Below the pieces are notes generated by a model that was not told where the DNA came from, searched no databases, and worked only from the letters and a program-made list of their open reading frames with translations. Source: Gammaproteobacteria bacterium (GTDB taxonomy: Bacteria; Pseudomonadota; Gammaproteobacteria; Pseudomonadales; Pseudohongiellaceae). Taken from it: a stretch of 6,988 bases of DNA. This document shows, piece by piece, positions 6,609 through 6,988 of this stretch. The DNA is taken from NCBI GenBank assembly GCA_947377625.1, contig CANCGR010000131.1:1-6988 (forward strand). The letters are read 5' to 3'. A program made the translations under genes and the position numbers. Numbering within the stretch: position 1 is the stretch's first letter; each line of letters begins with the position of its first letter.

Positions 6609-6639
6609 ATTATACCGGAACTTTCCGCCTTTTAGCCAA
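6609..6639 (-). promoter_or_regulatory. Candidate sigma-70 promoter of gatCAB
   Basis: Read on the minus strand, a perfect TATAAT lies at 6614-6609. Upstream, TTGGCT (6639-6634) can serve as the -35 with a 19-base spacer, which is longer than ideal; a 17-base spacer would use GGCTAA. The predicted RNA start is near 6602, giving a leader of about 90 bases before the gatC ATG. The -35 lies inside one unit of the tandem repeat TAGCCAAGTC, so whatever binds that repeat could affect this promoter. Confidence 0.5.
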
Positions 6640-6668
6640 GTCTAGCCAAGTCATAGCGTCAGATAGCG
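6633..6668 (+). repeat. 10-bp-phased tandem repeats upstream of mreB
   Basis: TAGCCAAGTC occurs twice head to tail without a gap (6633-6642 and 6643-6652). ATAGCG then occurs at 6653-6658 and 6663-6668, again 10 bp apart. Four related blocks therefore follow each other at about one helical turn, all presenting TAG on the same face. The array ends 27 bases before the mreB start codon and overlaps the candidate gatC -35. Confidence 0.6.
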
Positions 6669-6695
6669 CATCCTGGTCGAGGTACCCCAAATTCA

Positions 6696-6988
6696 ATGTT
6701 CAAGAAATTAAGAGGCATGTTCTCAAACGATCTGTCGATCGACCTGGGAACCGCCAATACGCTCATCTATGTCCGTGATCGCGGCATAGTCCTGAATGAA
6801 CCCTCCGTAGTTTCCATCCGCATCCACAATGGCGTGAAAACAGTGACCGCAGTCGGGGCTGATGCGAAGCGCATGCTTGGTCGTACGCCGGGCAATATCA
6901 CCGCCATTCGTCCGCTGAAAGACGGCGTGATCGCAGACTTCCAGGTTACCGAGAAGATGCTGCAGCATTTCATCCACAAGGTGCATGA
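6696..6988 (+). CDS. mreB: Rod-shape-determining actin homologue MreB, 3'-truncated by window edge
   Basis: MreB polymerises into ATP-dependent antiparallel filaments under the inner membrane and directs lateral cell-wall synthesis. The 97 visible codons (of about 345 in the family) have no stop and run off the window. The N-terminus MFKKLRGMF is the short amphipathic segment that anchors Gram-negative MreB to the membrane. SNDLSIDLGTANTLIYV (10-26) contains the actin-type phosphate-1 loop with D16, and GIVLNEPSVVSI, AKRMLGRTPGNITAIRP and LKDGVIADF follow as in Escherichia and Pseudomonas MreB. The ATG at 6696 matches the family start exactly; GAGGT (6679-6683) lies a rather long 12 bases upstream. 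It is transcribed divergently from gatC. The other shape genes (mreC, mreD), usually next to mreB, would lie beyond the window. Confidence 0.96.
   Translation, partial: MFKKLRGMFSNDLSIDLGTANTLIYVRDRGIVLNEPSVVSIRIHNGVKTVTAVGADAKRMLGRTPGNITAIRPLKDGVIADFQVTEKMLQHFIHKVH

Noticed and set aside
6586..6616. Possible mreB promoter (TTGCGC, 19-base spacer, TATACC) on the plus strand
   Set aside because: Both boxes match the consensus poorly and the spacer is long. The same bases make a much better -10 in the opposite direction for gatC.
5971..6645. Open frame of 224 codons on the plus strand across the starts of gatA and gatC and the intergenic region
   Set aside because: It is antisense to two certain genes, is rich in serine, arginine and cysteine as shadows usually are, and shows no family resemblance.
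1..6988. CRISPR array, tRNA or rRNA gene, insertion sequence, toxin-antitoxin or defence system
   Set aside because: Nothing of this kind was seen on reading both strands; coding density is high and every large frame is accounted for by the genes listed.

Overview
This 7 kb window is ordinary chromosomal housekeeping sequence from a bacterium that is most likely a gammaproteobacterium. The evidence is the divergent pair mreB / gatC-gatA-gatB, an MreB N-terminus very close to those of Escherichia and Pseudomonas, an RhlB-type DEAD-box helicase, a DUF4156-type lipoprotein, and a small protein resembling the Pseudomonas PA4642 family. Base composition looks moderately GC-rich and even across the window, and I see no sign of a mobile element. 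A Cellvibrio/Saccharophagus-like relative would fit, but that is an impression from remembered sequences, not a search.

Layout. Bases 1-691 (+) hold the 3' part of a MoeB-type adenylyltransferase gene; its start lies before the window. It is followed by a good intrinsic-terminator candidate (703-728). A 90-bp gap with an 11-bp direct repeat leads to a small outer-membrane-type lipoprotein gene (782-1093, +). Eleven bases later, and probably in the same transcript, comes an RhlB-like RNA helicase (1105-2502, +). Converging on it from the minus strand are a VOC/glyoxalase-fold gene (2539-2913), a small protein with a C-terminal ankyrin-like segment (2976-3290), and the tightly packed gatC-gatA-gatB operon (6512 down to 3299). 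After a 183-bp divergent regulatory gap (6513-6695), mreB starts at 6696 on the plus strand and runs off the window.

Function. GatCAB is the glutamine-dependent amidotransferase that converts misacylated Asp-tRNA(Asn) and/or Glu-tRNA(Gln) to the correct aminoacyl-tRNA. All three subunits look intact, with the full Lys-Ser-Ser catalytic triad in GatA. The gatC, gatA and gatB reading frames are 5 and 2 bases apart, and the Shine-Dalgarno sequences of gatA and gatB lie inside the preceding gene, so translation is probably coupled. MoeB activates the small sulfur-carrier subunit of molybdopterin synthase. RhlB-type helicases unwind RNA, often with RNase E. MreB is the actin-like cell-shape filament.

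I found no new defence, mobile or biosynthetic system. The parts most worth a second look are the gatC-mreB intergenic region, which packs a perfect 10-bp tandem repeat, a further 10-bp-phased repeat, a TATAAT box and a 12-pair inverted repeat into about 110 bp; the oppositely charged tails of the helicase; and the small ankyrin-like protein placed directly after gatB.
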